Translations under genes and position numbers: made by a program
Source of the DNA: Haemonchus contortus
Taxonomy: Eukaryota > Nematoda > Chromadorea > Rhabditida > Trichostrongylidae
Direction: 5' to 3'
Length of the DNA: 64,000 nt
NCBI GenBank assembly: GCA_000469685.2
Contig: LS997565.1
Coordinates: forward strand, 5,901,005-5,965,004
Shown: positions 26,301-41,300 of the stretch, piece by piece
How the letters are laid out: every line of letters starts with the position of its first letter
How positions within the stretch are numbered: the first letter of the stretch is position 1
Notes under the pieces: model-generated
The model's input: the letters and a program-made list of their open reading frames with translations, nothing else
Databases searched by the model: none
Told to the model about the DNA's origin: nothing

Positions 26301-29300
26301 TTACAACTCCTTTCCATAATTTACGAAATCCTACTTCGATCACGTCCGTCACTTCAATTTCGGCCACGACCTCGTCCAAAGAGCTGACTCTGAGCTACAG
26401 CGAAGTCCAAGGACCGGAACTGTCCATGATAAAGAGAGACAGAACAAAAAATTGAAATATAGGGGGAAGAATAAGAGAATAGAAATGGGGAGAAAAAATA
26501 AGAAGGTTAGAAGATGGAACCTGTCCTCTTCATGTGTGGTTTCAGAAAAAACCAGCTTCATTATTCATGTGGTTGTTCAGGTTTCAATGGCGCCTGTCAG
26601 GTTCCGAACTTTATGTCCGAATTATCGGCTCGGGAATTGCCTGGGCCTTTGATACGGAACGTAATAGCTGCTAGCCTGATTCATTACGTCTAGTTCTTTT
26701 GAGGATCCGAAATCGCAACGATGGTAGCGCTTTATAGTTGGTGGTGTCCTGTACCGGATAGAGTCGGAATAGATTGGTGAACTAGTCGACATCTCGACTG
26801 AAACAGGACTGACAATTTCTTGTTTGTCGGCGCTCTCCAACCAGATCCATATTCCACACATATCTCTCAAGACACAGTTACGTTCGGAGATTTCGGACTG
26901 TCTCATTTCAACGAGAGAGCCATGCTTTATGGGAAATCTTAGAAAAACTAAGGGCGCGGCTAACTGGAAGCCGTTTAGTGCAAGCCAACGCTTTCCAATC
27001 ATCTAGTACGATTCGCGTGCTGCTCTCGAATTTAGTGTTCCACTTTCTATCGGCTTTATCTTATTCCTACTTTCCCTTCAATCTAGCAGAAGACTGAGTA
27101 TATCTTCTCGACGGATATCAGTGCCTGCTATGCACAGCGACTGTCCACTTGATTTATGGTGTCGGTTATGATTTCTTGCTCACTCCTATAACAATGAAAA
27201 AGAATAGGATACCTAGATTCGATAAATGGAGAGAGGGGGGGGGGAGAAGGCGGAGGGCAGTGAGACTGTAAGAGAGGAGGAGAAAGAGGAGATGATTTGT
27301 CTGCGCTCAGCCTCCTACAAATGTAAAAATCTATTCCAGTAGACTTGTATAGTTTTTACATCGGGTGATACTGCCTAATAAAAAAAAACTGGGTGACATA
27401 CAGGTGAATGATGATTTATCTTCTGTGGTTTTGATCATAAATAACTGAAAAGGCTAAATCGATTTGAATTTTTTTTCGAAATTTTCGAAAAGTTTGAATA
27501 TCATAAGCCTTCATATGACTTGTGCGAATAGGAAGGTTCCGAGCCTATACATCGAAAAATCTGCTGGCATAAAGAGTTCCATGTTGGAATACGCCCATGC
27601 ATTCGACATCTCCGTAGTCGTAGTAGTGATTGAATGACACTTCGTCTACAAAACGGATCACGATGGCGTCGTTGCTAGTTGCTAAATCAGTTATAGTTTT
27701 TCCTTTTCCCAGAGGATACTAGTATTAATCACCTACCCAAGATAGATGGAAGGCTTGGCAACTCTGAACAGGTTTCGATCATCGGGCAATCTGTTACTAG
27801 ACGCAGATGTGGTACTTAATACCCGAACAGCGTGTCGCACTCACTGCAACCGATCTCACGGCAGTCGCATGCTGAACCATGCCCAGAGACTTCATCCTTA
27901 TTTAACCATTTACAAGTGTTACAGTAAACCTCTAGGTAACTGTTGGACATATACTGGAAATCGTTGTGCTCGTTGCGTTCACTGATAAGACCCTCCTATT
28001 TCTTTCCCTACCCTTGCAAATGCTTCTTTATCGTTTTTTTGACCGATACCGATGATTCACCCTAAATTGTTACCAAGACATTTACCTCTAACTTCAACCG
28101 AAAGTAGTTTCACCCCATCCCCCACCCCCTTTGAGATACGCCACATTTTACCCATTACCGAAATGTTTTATGTGGCGGATATTTCCATACTAGGGAACAA
28201 GATGTGGGATAATAACTAAATCCTTGAAGGCTTGTTGAGTTGAAATGCACAGGTTTTTACCTTATAACTTATGACGGTAGCGCTGGGCATGCTAGTATAT
28301 CTTGTATGGAGGATTCTTCTGATATTTTGAAGAATTCCTATGGTCCCACAGTGTAAGTGATGCTGTAGAACAGTTGTCAATATTCAAAACGATATTTTTA
28401 TGGCGACTTCTAAAAACCTGATTCTCGTGTTTACCTACCATCGCTGTTGACTAACCAAATAGGGTGAATTTTCTGGCTGCCGTCAAAAAATAACAAAGTT
28501 TTTGCAATTGACAGTGCCATGGGTCGCAACTTACTACCAAATATGTCCCTGCCATTTCACAACAACGTTGTTATCGTGTACTTTCCAAATGTTTTCGATG
28601 TCATAACATGTTTATTATTTTTGCTCAAAATTTGAAATTGCTTGATTTTTTGGATATTTGTTAAATTCTATATTACTAGTTTTACTATAAATAAGTTTAT
28701 ACTACTGAGTGGAGGTGGTGTAGTGGCAAGTGACGCACTATCTCACAGAATGGCCAGGGGTTCGAATCCCGGATCGATATTCGCCTAGGCCAAGCAAGCC
28801 TTCCATCCCTCCGGGGTCAGTTAATTATGTAGAACCAGACTCGTCTGGGAGGTTAAAGGCACTGACCTGTACATCAGTTGGCCACTGCAAGTCTTTGTAT
28901 AGGCCACACACCATTCAATACACCACTACGATTCTGAATGGAAGTCAAATGCGAAGGCTCATTCTTTAGACAGGATTGATCAACGTCTAAACACTTTATC
29001 CTTTATCCTTTCGGTTTATACCACTTCTGTCGCGCTGGAGCTGAGCATCGCTATGACAACTATCACTAACTGATCACTACCTGTCACTAGCTGTTACCCA
29101 TGAGAAGATTCCTTCGTGATTTTGAAGAAAGCCTTCAAACTGTGAAACGCTGTGGTAAAACTGATAATTGGACATTGGAGATCCATGTCTGATCACGTAC
29201 ATACAAAGTGCGATTCATTCGGGAGAATCCAAGCCGGTAGTATCTTCGCATTAATGCAGATCCAGCCCAGCGAGTTTTTCCTGACGTTCATCTGCACAAT

Positions 29301-32300
29301 TCCATAGGCAAAAACTTGCCAAAGACCACTGATAAAGCTCAGAGGCAAAAAGTGCATTCTCAGATTTGTCTTGACTGACAATGGAACCAGTCCGAAAAGG
29401 GTATGATCTCATAAGCCCAGAACTTCTTGTCTTTCTTATGTTCTGGGTTTGTTTGCTTGTTGCAGAAGATTGGACTGGTTACTCGACGGGCAGTCGTTGG
29501 TTGGAATGCAACGAATCCAGACACTGATCAAGCTGTAACAGATGGGAATCCAGTAGTGGTGACTGATGACGCGGATGTAGCGCAATAGTCAAAGGAGCCC
29601 CACTGCTTTCAAGTGGATCGAACCAACCGATTCTCATAAACATCTCAACATCCAGGTGTTACAAGCCGAATGTCTGTTGAATTCAACGAACTGGTGCCTA
29701 AGTCAGATTGAGGTGAGGGCACTTCTCCCCAAACTCTGCGAAATTAGCAAGCTGCAGCGATTTCGCGGCGACTACCGTGTCCTACCGCTAGGATTCGAAC
29801 TTTCCCCTTTAGGGTGCGCGATTGCGCACGATCGATTGACGCGAGCGCGACGCGATTTCCGGGAAGAAATTACCACATCCGTCAAATTCACTTCCATTTT
29901 ACCAATTATTCGATAGAGTAATCGAATTTAAAAAGGATATGACCTATATGGCGAAATATACAAAAACCAAACCAGAATGAGGAAAAATCCGGGTAATTCG
30001 AGCCATAGGTTAGGTTATTCAGGAATACCGTTGAGAAAATTTTAGCTAAGCAAAGTTGCTTCAATTCCCTTTCCTGGAAAGCGGTCGACCTCTCTGGGGA
30101 GCGGATCATCTTCTTGAAGGCTGGCTTAGAGAACTCTATAGAAAATCTTTTCGGCAGAATTAGAGCTGAGCATATCGTCCTGTCCATAAGATTATGGTCG
30201 AACCAAAATAGGTGCATCAAACCGGATCAATCCGATTTATACGTAGAATCGATTTCCGCCTATATCAATTTCGCTCTGTCGGATCAACTTCCGCCTCTAA
30301 TATATAGTTTTTTCCCTTTTATTTCTTCCGCGACCGGTCAACCTGGATAGAATGACATCCGTTAAGCGGAAACATTAAACCGAAGACCACATTGTTATGG
30401 AGCTCCTAATGCCACTAAGACATGTACATGACTTCCAGCATGAATTGAATGACCTAATCACCGTGCGCAATGTTTCTTTCGACTGGACGATTCGTGGCTC
30501 AGTCGAGTTACCCTATCCCAAACCCTTGATCTCTCCGCCCACAACTTATGGACTTCCACAGAAAGATGATCCCGAATAGCCCTCTCCTTTAACATCTCTC
30601 TAACAACGTACATTCCTAGGAGCTTCATTAGGAATGTTATTAAGAAAGCGCTTGCCGGTTGTGCACGATCAGGCGGCCTATGGCGAGCCATCTCCCCAAA
30701 GCGGGTTCTTTCCGTAGCGACCGCAGCCAGTGCGAAGGCGTTTTCACGATCACTTCGTCCAATGTCGGCCCATTCACCAGCCAGTTCTTCTTCTTCTTTC
30801 CGTGATGTCTTCATTAATTGCCTAAATATTGATTGGTGTCGTGTTGTTTTGTTGCTGCTCTGGGAATGGTCTTGTTTTTTGTGCCGTCTCAATTTGTTGA
30901 CGCTGATGTTTATTTATTGTTTACCTCATACGTCATTTCTTCTAAGTCACAGATCGATTTGAAAAGAAATATTCTCTGGTTCGCAACAGGAAGCATTCTG
31001 GAAGAAGGGGCCCTTATTTATTTCGGAGTTTTCTGGGATGCGACATGCATTTGATTTATGTAAAGCATTGCGGAAGCACTTGAATGTGTACTTAGTGTAC
31101 TGACCTTTGTAAGGGGGCTTTTGGAGGCCATTTACGATATTATTGTCGTGCACGGAATGATTCCAATGCATAGAAAAACTTCTCGGTCAAACGTCAATCC
31201 TACGGTTCATAAAGCAGAATGCGACGCATTGAAGCATTGCTTCAAAACCAACTGTTTGCAGGGAATGTGTGCATTTTGGTTGGGCTACGGAGGGAGGAAT
31301 AGGGAAACTCGGCACTGACCGATTACCTTGAAAGGTATTTCATGCAAAAACTCCAGTGCTTGTCAGATTCGGAACTTTGCTCCATTGAGTGGAGTGGATC
31401 CCAAAGGATCCCCCTTGTTATTGGATGGAATGGGGAGATCTGAACTCATAGGGATACAGAAGGGGCAAACCAGTGTCTCAGAGAGTGAGCAGGATCAGCT
31501 TAGTAGGATACAAACCAAGTCAACCGGCGCTTTACTCACCAAGTCTGATCGGAGACAATGATTCGATTAGATAAAAAACTTGATACCCATCACTATCGGG
31601 GGATCGAACCCTGAAGCGATTAACGACATTCAAGTGTTCCGTCCGCTCAGGACCCGTTATTGGTACGAGGCTTCATGGGAGGGTATGAGCACTGACTTGC
31701 TCATCAGATGATCCAGCCATTTCATAGAGCTCTTACTCTACCGATTCTGAATCAAAGGTGAACAGGCGAGTTCATGAGGCAATTCCAAATGAAATTGACC
31801 AATTCCGGAACATTTTTTTCATATTTTCTTACGATGCTTTGTTAGACTAGGCAAGATCGTGCGGACTGCGTAAGCGACGACAGACGCTTCTATCTGTCGC
31901 TTTACGTTTACACTTGCCTCTCCCAATCAATTCCAAAACAAACACTAGGAAGTTTTGCTTTGATTTCAAAATCCGTGAGAATCAGATCCTCAACGGGAAG
32001 ACGACTGAGAAAAATGTTGCAAGATGGCTTTTTATCAGGGTGAGCGGAATGAGGAAAGGCTGTATTTGCCGAAAATTTTACATTAGTCTTGATTTTTTCC
32101 AGGATTTCCTGAGAGCTTCTATGGGGTTCATGTGAAAGGGCCCCTACCCATGCTTACGCGCATAACATATCCGACTACCCGTTCCTTGCTTGCTCAATCA
32201 TATAATGACCGCACTGTCTGGCCGAATTCAGCACAAACACCTTAAAGACTTCAAAACCGGCCGCTCCAATGCCGAAGCTCATCGGAACTTGTGTCAGATA

Positions 32301-35300
32301 TTCGGCTCTGAAGCACCTTCTAGGCGGACTATGCGCGCCTGGTTCTAAGATTCCATAGCCGGAAACAATAAAAACGATGAAAAAAAATCTAATGCGATAT
32401 CGCTGGACGAAATGAAGAAACTGGCGGAATGGCCCCCATATGAAAGGGTGCGTGCTGCAAACCCCAAAGGCCGACCAAAGGCCACATTTGCCCCGGGTCT
32501 GAAGTCTCTTGTGACTACCGTATAGACTGACAGACAGTAATCGCCAGAGGCGCTTGGGCATCGGCATTCAGCTGCATTAAGTCGCACCTTCCACTAGTTG
32601 GACACCATCGTTACAGGGATCTAAAATGGGTCCTCATCCAGTCTGCCTGGTCTGATTGCAATGGAATGCCGAAATCCAGGGAATGAAGTCGTGCTCCAGT
32701 CTCGGTGGAGAGTTCATGGAATGTGCTGCTTTGAACTACTGCCATATGATGCGACAGTTACTGCCAAGTTTTACTGCAACTACGATAGATATTAAATCAG
32801 GCTCTTATTCATTACCGCTCTTGAACTTCTCGACTCCTAAACTATTCTCAGAATTCGGATGGTTTACTCGCTCTTTCTCCTCCCTTTACTCTGATGAGTA
32901 GTCTCTTCAGGCAGTGATGGCTAACTTTGGAATGGGGATTGGGTTTTCCAAGAAGAAGGTTTTTTCACTATTCAAGGTGATGTAGTGGCAAGTGGCGCCC
33001 ATCATTGCACCCATGGCTCGGGGATGTCGACTGATTGATCCGAGGATTTTCTTGGAGAATTAACGCCCGCACTTCGCCTGATCACCGCACCTTTTTTGTA
33101 TAGGTCACATATGCAGTCTATTAACTGATGCTCTAGATCTGACGACAAAAGGATGCGGAGCTGTTTTTTAGGCAGCTGAAAGCGTAAGAAATAAGGACTT
33201 CAACACCAACAAGCTAATGGGCAGGCTTCCAATCACATGTTGCACACATATATCGTTTTGACTTGTAATAGTATTGAAAACTGAATGGGTGTTCATGGCG
33301 TAACCCGAGATACATCAATAGTATCGATTGTATTTGTTAATGTGTTCACCTTGTTTTCTCGACCTGATATTTGCACAACCTGCTCAATCTCCCAATTAGT
33401 GGCTAATCGTGATCTCTTCTAGGGAATGCCCGATTTGGGAGTGGGCCAAGTGAAAAAGGCTCCTACTCCACCCCTAAACGACCGAGGTCTTTTCGTGCCT
33501 TTCGAAAAGGACGGCAAACGGATCACTGAAATACTGCGGTACGATTATTGACTTATTGCAGCTTCTCAGGGCGGAAGTAGTGTAGCGGCAAGTGGCGCAC
33601 TCTCACACAGCTATAGTCAGGGGTTCGAATCTGAGGTTGATAATCGCCTTAGTCAACCAAGTTTTCCATACCTCCGGGGTTGGTTAATTTGGTACCAGAC
33701 TCGTCTGGGGCATAAAAGCGCACTGACAGCCGGCTGGTCATTGCAAGTCACTGTATAGGCAATACACCGGTACGACTTTGAATGGAAGAGGTTTGCAGGG
33801 CATGTAAATCAAAAAGGATTGTTCATGCCCAAAGACATCGACCTTTATCTTTTCATTGTAGAATACAAATTTCAAAGAAAATGAATAGAGAAACAAAAAA
33901 ACTCTGAAAGGGGCTCGAAAATTTCAACAATAAATAACCTCGGTCCTCTAATCTACCCATTACCCCTATGGTTATCATCTCCCATCTTCATTTACAGCTT
34001 ATTGAAATCGTTTTATATCTGTTAATCTTTCAGGTTCAACGCGGTTGAAGTGTTCTTCGCTGGATTCATCCCCCCTTTGGTTGGCTCAGTATCGGCTATC
34101 CTTATAGCGTTGGTATTTCACAATGACGCTATCAGTAACTACAATTGGCAATGTGGGGTACGGTATCCGGAATTTGTGCTATTACATTTTAATTTGTGAG
34201 AAAATTTTATTGAAACCAAATTTTTGAATTTTTTACGGCTTATTTTGTTCAAAGATGGTGTTCCCAATGTCCGCCACCCTGAGAGAGTGGCGGAGATCGG
34301 GGTACTTTCCATAGGAGCTTGGTCCGCCAAAAGAAGCCCATGGATGCCTTGTATGTCGAAGGATAGGGATCTGCCAGTATAAGCAGTTGGAATTCAAAAT
34401 ACCATGGTATACCATTTTGAGTCAAAGGGCAAGGGACTTTTATCGAACGTGAGGAGTTGTATTACTCATCCTCCCCCCTCCCTGCCCCACCTCTCCTCCT
34501 CATCTCCCTCTTATTTGCAGTTCAGATACCTCCACAGCCCTCGATCACTTATCCCAAATCTTTAATTTTAGCGAGCGAGGCTACCATCCCTATCACGTAT
34601 CATCAATCTCTCAGTGGAACGGACGTTTTGGCAACTGTTTTTGCTATTCCATGTACCAATTAGGGTTATTGAGCTGATTACTGGATGTAAGTAATTTAAT
34701 TTCGATAGAATTATTTCATTTCAATCCGAACTGCTTCAGCTTCAGAAGTTCTGAATTTCTATTTTTTTCCGTAGCACGTGTAGAACTTTTTCTACCATTA
34801 GCTTCTAGTGTCACATAACAACATTAGCGTTATATCGGCAGGCGGTCGCGCCGTATTCGATTCTAATAATCTAGCAAAACTGCAGAAGCATTAGCTTGGT
34901 GCGTATACTCTCAGACTCGGGTGGATCTCAAACAAAGAACTATTCTATGGGACTGTGCTATTAACAATTACATTAACAAAAATTCAAACGCTTTCCCTTA
35001 ATCTTTTGTGTCCAATCCCTTTCTGAGGCGGATTGTTCTGCCCCATCATACCATCAGTAATCACATAGACAGGACTTGACCAAAGCAAAACTCTCTCGAA
35101 AGGCAAATCATCACTAGTTTTAAAAGCACACTTCACGGTGGGAATGAGATTCCTCCACCCGGCTTTGTGTGTACACATAGGTGAGCCCCGAAACCGGCTT
35201 AGCCGGCCTATACACCCACAGGCGGACGAGGTCTCACGGCACTGTAGGAGCAGTGGGAGCTGCATTATCCGCAACAGGGCGCGCACCTTGCACAAAGACA

Positions 35301-38300
35301 GCTTACTTTAGCTTGCTGTACGCAATGGTACACATAGAGTATGGACAGTTCGTTCAGATACCCCTTTTCTGCAACTTTTTCGCTACATTCTTGTTCAATC
35401 TCTGATTTTAACACATTTTTTGAGACCTACCCACTCTATGTCTATGCCAATTTGCGCGTTTTCTCCACTTCTGCACTATTTCGGGCTATTTCTTCCCTCA
35501 AGGCACAGTTCGCGATAAAAATGGCTTCTTAAATTTTCCTTCAGTATGAATTCGAGGCGCCCCCTTATACCATACATGCCGTTAGAAGGTCATAAAAAGA
35601 CTTGAATAGGGCACAACAAGGGGGCGGAGATTGTGTCGTGTGAAAGCCACACCCCCTAGTGACCGAGTTTCAACAGCCTTGTAAAAGCTACATTACCTCA
35701 AGAGACTCCCATTAGGAAGTTCAAACAACTTGTAATAACCCATGGCACCAGTGAAAGGCAGTTGTGGACTGTTTCGGCTCGATGTAGTCAACTCTGCGCG
35801 AAGGGAGCAAGTTAAATCTCGTCCAGACACTCTTACATGCCATTCCCATCACAGTGATCTCGTACGACCTCCTTTTTCACTACTTTCAAAAAACGCTGTT
35901 GTAGGCAGATTTTCTCGCTTTTTTCGTCAACGATGTACTCCTCTACATCAACACCCGTTTTCCAACCTAAAAAGGGTCCCTCAAAATTATCGTGAACAGT
36001 GCCTTTAATCGTTCCAAATTAGGTGTCCCAAAATGATCGCGAACTTTGACTTTAAGTATGCTGTGCTCAGTAATAAACGTTATTCGAAGGGAATACCTCA
36101 AGATCTTCAACAACTCTAGTTGTCATCAATAAATGTGCTGCTAGTGACGACAATTAATGATATCAAGGATATATCATAGCGATTTCAGTTTCACGGTATA
36201 AGCGTCTAAGGAACATTCACTGCAAGCGTACATTGTTGTTCGAGCTTGCACGATTGACATACTTCTACATTGGTCTTGGTGAACTCGTATTTCTATCGGC
36301 TTTGTCAATTGTGGGAGAACGAGAAAACATCCGTAAGTCAACTTAATCTATTCAGAACTGCTAAACTACAAGTCTTTCATTACCTCGAGGTCGGTGAAGC
36401 GGTACCAGGCTGGTGTGGACCTATAAACGCACTGACTTGTACAGCGGCTGGTCACTGCAAGTCATTGTTCCAGATCAGTGTAGACCTATCAGACTGGACA
36501 CTGGTCCCTATCAAAAATATGGATTATAGGGAAACCTGCTCGAGGACACCCTGTTAGGCCAACACTTTTCGTCGAATTTCTAAACAAACGCGAGAAGTGT
36601 CGAAACAACAGAATGGAATTGATACATAAAAACCCACGTGAGCCGGTTTACAAATGGGAATCCATGCGCTCTTCATCGATCCACATCGTGAACGATTCGC
36701 TAGAACGGGATAATTAACTTGCCTCTGAAGCGCATGAATGAGGCGGGCGAGCGGGAAGGGGGGTTGGGGGAGGTGTGATTGGAAAAGGAGGGCGACGGTT
36801 CGAGTGGCTCTTGTCAACTACTGAACTGATTGGACCTTATCATTATCACCCTAGGTATGGGTTCATAGGAGTTCGTTTGCTCGGATTTTTAAAGTTTGTT
36901 TCCTTCTTCTCATCTCTCATTATAAATGATCACCCTAGGATATAATTTGTCCCTTCTCCCATTTCCTGCCTCTCCTTCGCACTTTTTCTACAATCCTACT
37001 TGGTTTTCGTCGACTCCATGCATACAATATGTATTGATTTTTCCAGAGCTCCACGTGATATTCTTTTATTTGTTTGGATTCTGTGGAATCGCTCATATGA
37101 TAGGAAACATCTATTGCCATGCACATTCCCTCTACTACATCAATCCATACGTGAGTTTGGATTCGAGCAAGAAATTCGTGCTGGTCCATATTTTCAGCAG
37201 GATATAAAATAATCGAAGTTACAACTCAGAATAATGTGAAATTGGCAAAAAGGCGCTAAAACAGGAGAAATCAAAAATATAAGACTTTTAAAAGTAGAGT
37301 CAAGAAGTGGACTGTACGAGATTGGGCGTCTATGACCGTCTGGGTGTCTCCCACATAGGCGCACTATTCCTCAGTGTCCTAACGCCTCACTGTGAATGGT
37401 GCAGCTCAACAAGACCATCATAACAGGATCTCCTTTGGGTTTGCACGTTGACCAAGGCGATTTGGAAGCCCTTACAACGCCCTGCCAAGGAGTTTCTCGA
37501 CCCGACAATGTCCCACGTGCTATCCTTGAGAGCCAAAGATCTGTTACAAGGAGAATCTCAGAAACCATTTTTTTATCGTGATATGTGCCGTTGTGAACGA
37601 CTCATCGAGAAAACCGATCTTCGGGATAATCGAAGTGAAAACAGTTCCGCGCTGTAGATGTAGCAGGGGGTAGCGAGGGGTTGCTAGACACGATGGAATC
37701 TGGGGCTTCGGGCTACTTTACTAGTCTGTGACCTTTCATAGTTTCTAAGGCTAAATATTGGATGCGACCACCCAGTGCAAAACCTATATAAGGGAGGTGG
37801 GAACAGGGAGGGGGAGGTGAGGCTACAGCATCAGAGTTGTATATAACATTACTGGGTCAGTAAAATGACTCAGAAATCGTTAGGTCCTCATTCGGTATAG
37901 TCCTTCTATCGTTCCCTGAATACGATCGCCCTCCTTGTCTCAAACTTTGGAACTCATAAACGACTCTGTTCTACGGATTGGAAGCCGAGCATAACGTCAT
38001 CCACAGATTCTACTTACCGCCAACCATCTTAACCTAATTGTCATAAAGAGCCCAAAGCTTTGTTTTCAGGGCCGAATTTCCTACTACTTGAAAATCACCT
38101 TTGCTGGTCTATATCTACTCTCGGCACCCATCTTGGTTGGAGCTTTTCTCCTTTACTGGAAACAATGTATTACCTGGGGTAAGTGATTTCGTTCTCAATA
38201 TTCTACAAGAATTTCCTTAGTCCAAAAGAATTTCCTCCTACTATTAACTTCATTTTTGCTAGCCTTTTTTTATTGAATAACGACTGTTTTATTGCGTTCA

Positions 38301-41300
38301 TACTTTAGCTTATGATGTCTTTGCCATATGCGAGTACTGCGGGGTATTTCTTAATATATGTTTTCATGGCTGCGCATTCTTCGACATTCGCTATAAGGTT
38401 TGCTTCAGGTAAATGCCAAATTTTATCTGCTCGTTTTACGTTTTCTTTTTGAATGTTCAAAATACTCCACAACCTTCTTTAATGAATTTGCTGCTACACT
38501 AAAAGAATCACAAAAGAAGGATGGGAATGATCAAGATGAAAGTATTAAAAGTACTACTACTTAAAAGTATTGAAGGAGGCGAATCATCTGCCTTTGGAGA
38601 GGTATGGCGCATCACCGACAGGGAAGCTTCCAGAGACAAAATTTCTCAGTTTAGCCTTTGAACAGTCTAGAAGCACTGAACCAAAGAGCGGAGGTATGCG
38701 GAGGGTCAGTGGTCAAGATAAAAGGATCCACCCACGATGGGTGGGAAGGGGTATCACAACCGTAAGAATGGTCTGGGTCTCTGTGCCCAAGTCTGATCAC
38801 CTCCATATCGATATAAAGTCCAATCTAGAGCTGCCAAACTCGTCCGACAAGGCCAATGAAAGGGTGTGAATCTAAGAAGATTCGCGTTCCATAAGACTGG
38901 CCAAAAAATCACTACATCTTCACTACTTGTACTATTTACTACATATTCGGGGATTTCCTGATTACCCACCTTATACGAGAACTTGGCGTTTTAGGGATTA
39001 TTCACGACCCTTCGCAACAATGTTCGCTTCATTAGATTATTTTGATTGTCGTGCTTTACGGAACAGTAACGGTCATTTTCAGTGTCCGTCACACGGAACC
39101 CATCAAGGACACGGCGAATGAGTTACCGATGAAAAATAGTAAAATCAGTCCGGAGATCGAAATGAAAAAGCCTCGAACACAACAAGGGTGATACAGAATC
39201 CCCCGCTATGATGCTGGATGCATCTGCAAATGAATCTCTCAAAGCAACAGTATGACATTACGGTAGCTTTGATACAGTAACTCTTGTCGTTTCGCTAGTT
39301 TTTCGCTTTCAAATTGCAAACTGTTTTTTAGAGACTACTAGTTACTGCATCCTTTGTTTGTATATAGAGAACCAGCCCGCTTAATGAATTATATTTCATT
39401 TATTGTGTAAATGTGACGTAATTAGGTCATTTTAACGGAATCTCGTATTCGCCAAATCTTGATCCCTTTCGTTACACAGCTCTGAGATAGTTCGCTAACA
39501 AAATGCAAGCAAAAACTCGTTTTTCCTGAATCTGTTGAATTGATTCTCTGTTGTTTTTTAAATCGCCGTGAAAAATCTCTTCCACCAAAATCTCACTTTC
39601 AAAACTACTTCATTCCTTTAGTACTTCTTTCAACCTTTTCCATTTATTAGTATTTTTGATAGAAAATTTTAAAGTAGCGAAATTCTTTTTGATTACCTTT
39701 TAAGACCAAACTTCTATGAACAATCAAAAGTCAAAGAAAATACGTGAAATTTATTGACAAAATCTCTATGACGATTTTTCCTAGAAAAATTTTTGTTCTG
39801 CTGTGATTTTCATGCCTCACCCCTTTCCTTTTCTATCAGAAGTTGGTTTTTAAAGCTCGATTCGAATTCGTTTGTCGATCTGTTGTGCTCAATATAAATA
39901 AATATCAATTTTACACATTGATTTTTGATCTGTTGTTTATGAAGTCTTTTTCAAAACTTTCAAAAACTTCGACTTGTTAGTTCATATTAATAGGAGTAGA
40001 ACACTGGCCCACAGGTTCATAGGAAAGGGGCAGGTTACAGCTTCATAGGAAAGGGGCTTTGAAGATACAGTTCACGAAAAAAATTGTTCATGAGATTTTA
40101 CCCTGGCATGTACCTATGACCCTGAGAATAGAACAAGGGACGCTGTCGGGTTGAGAAACGGCTATTTAAGGCGTGATAGAGTCCTTGGAACCGGCTTCGC
40201 CGACGCACACACCCAAAACCGGACGTGTTCTCATGGGGGTGCAGAAGCTGCAGAGGGCGCGAATTCGCACCGAAACTGCAGCCAGCTCTACCCGATGAAA
40301 TTTGAGCAGCTCGTGCAAATATTTCTTCCTTGCAACTTTTGCAGTCGCATTTTGGTTCAACCTTTTGACATATTTGAGGCCTCATGCTTTTCTGAATACG
40401 CCAATTTTCGCGTTTTCTCTGCCCCTTTAGCACAACTCTGAGCTATCACTTCCATTATTCGTTTAAAACAAATGATCCCAAAATTATTGTGAGTTTTGCC
40501 TCTAATGGCGGTCGCTCGAACGATTGGATGATCAAGGGGGCAATACAGGCAATGATATGTCTACAGAAGAAGATTTACGTCGTAGATACATTTGCTGCTG
40601 TGGCTAGAGGCTCCACAATCTACCCTCACGTTCGTTCGAGTAAAACCAGCTTTCCTAGTGATTCACTAAAGATCGATTTCCCTACACACATCCTAATATT
40701 CTCGATGATTCCCAAATGCACAGCGCATCCCAATTAAGCAATCGCTACCGTACTACTAAATGCATTCATAAGGTTGCATGGTTCCTAATGGACAGATTTA
40801 TAACAATATTCATACAGAAAACATTGAAGTAAAGGTCTAGTGAAAATCACAAGGGCGGCTAGGCTATACTATCTTGAGCGTAAATCAATAATCCATCGAA
40901 ACATCTATCGGCAAAGAAGGCTTCATCCACACCTTGGAGCATATTTCACACCGATAAAGCCATGGAGTAGCTAATTCCTCTCAGTTTGAGACCTGTGGAA
41001 TCAGATTGAAATTGTACTTGTTGACATGACAATCTTTGATCAAAGTTCGATTCATGTCGAGGATTCCAAACACACTGAGATATTGAATTTCTTTGTCCAT
41101 AAAGTTGGAAACTGCCTGAAATTTCCACAGTCATTGGACAAACATTTTGAAATTAGAATTGTTCAAATAATCAACAGGTTGAGTAATAAGTAATATCCGA
41201 TTCTATTAGGTGCGTGCATTAATTTCCGCCGTTTTTTTTTTTGCGTGCAAAAACATTTTTATTACAAAATTGAAACGAAATGTACTTCAACCAATGTATT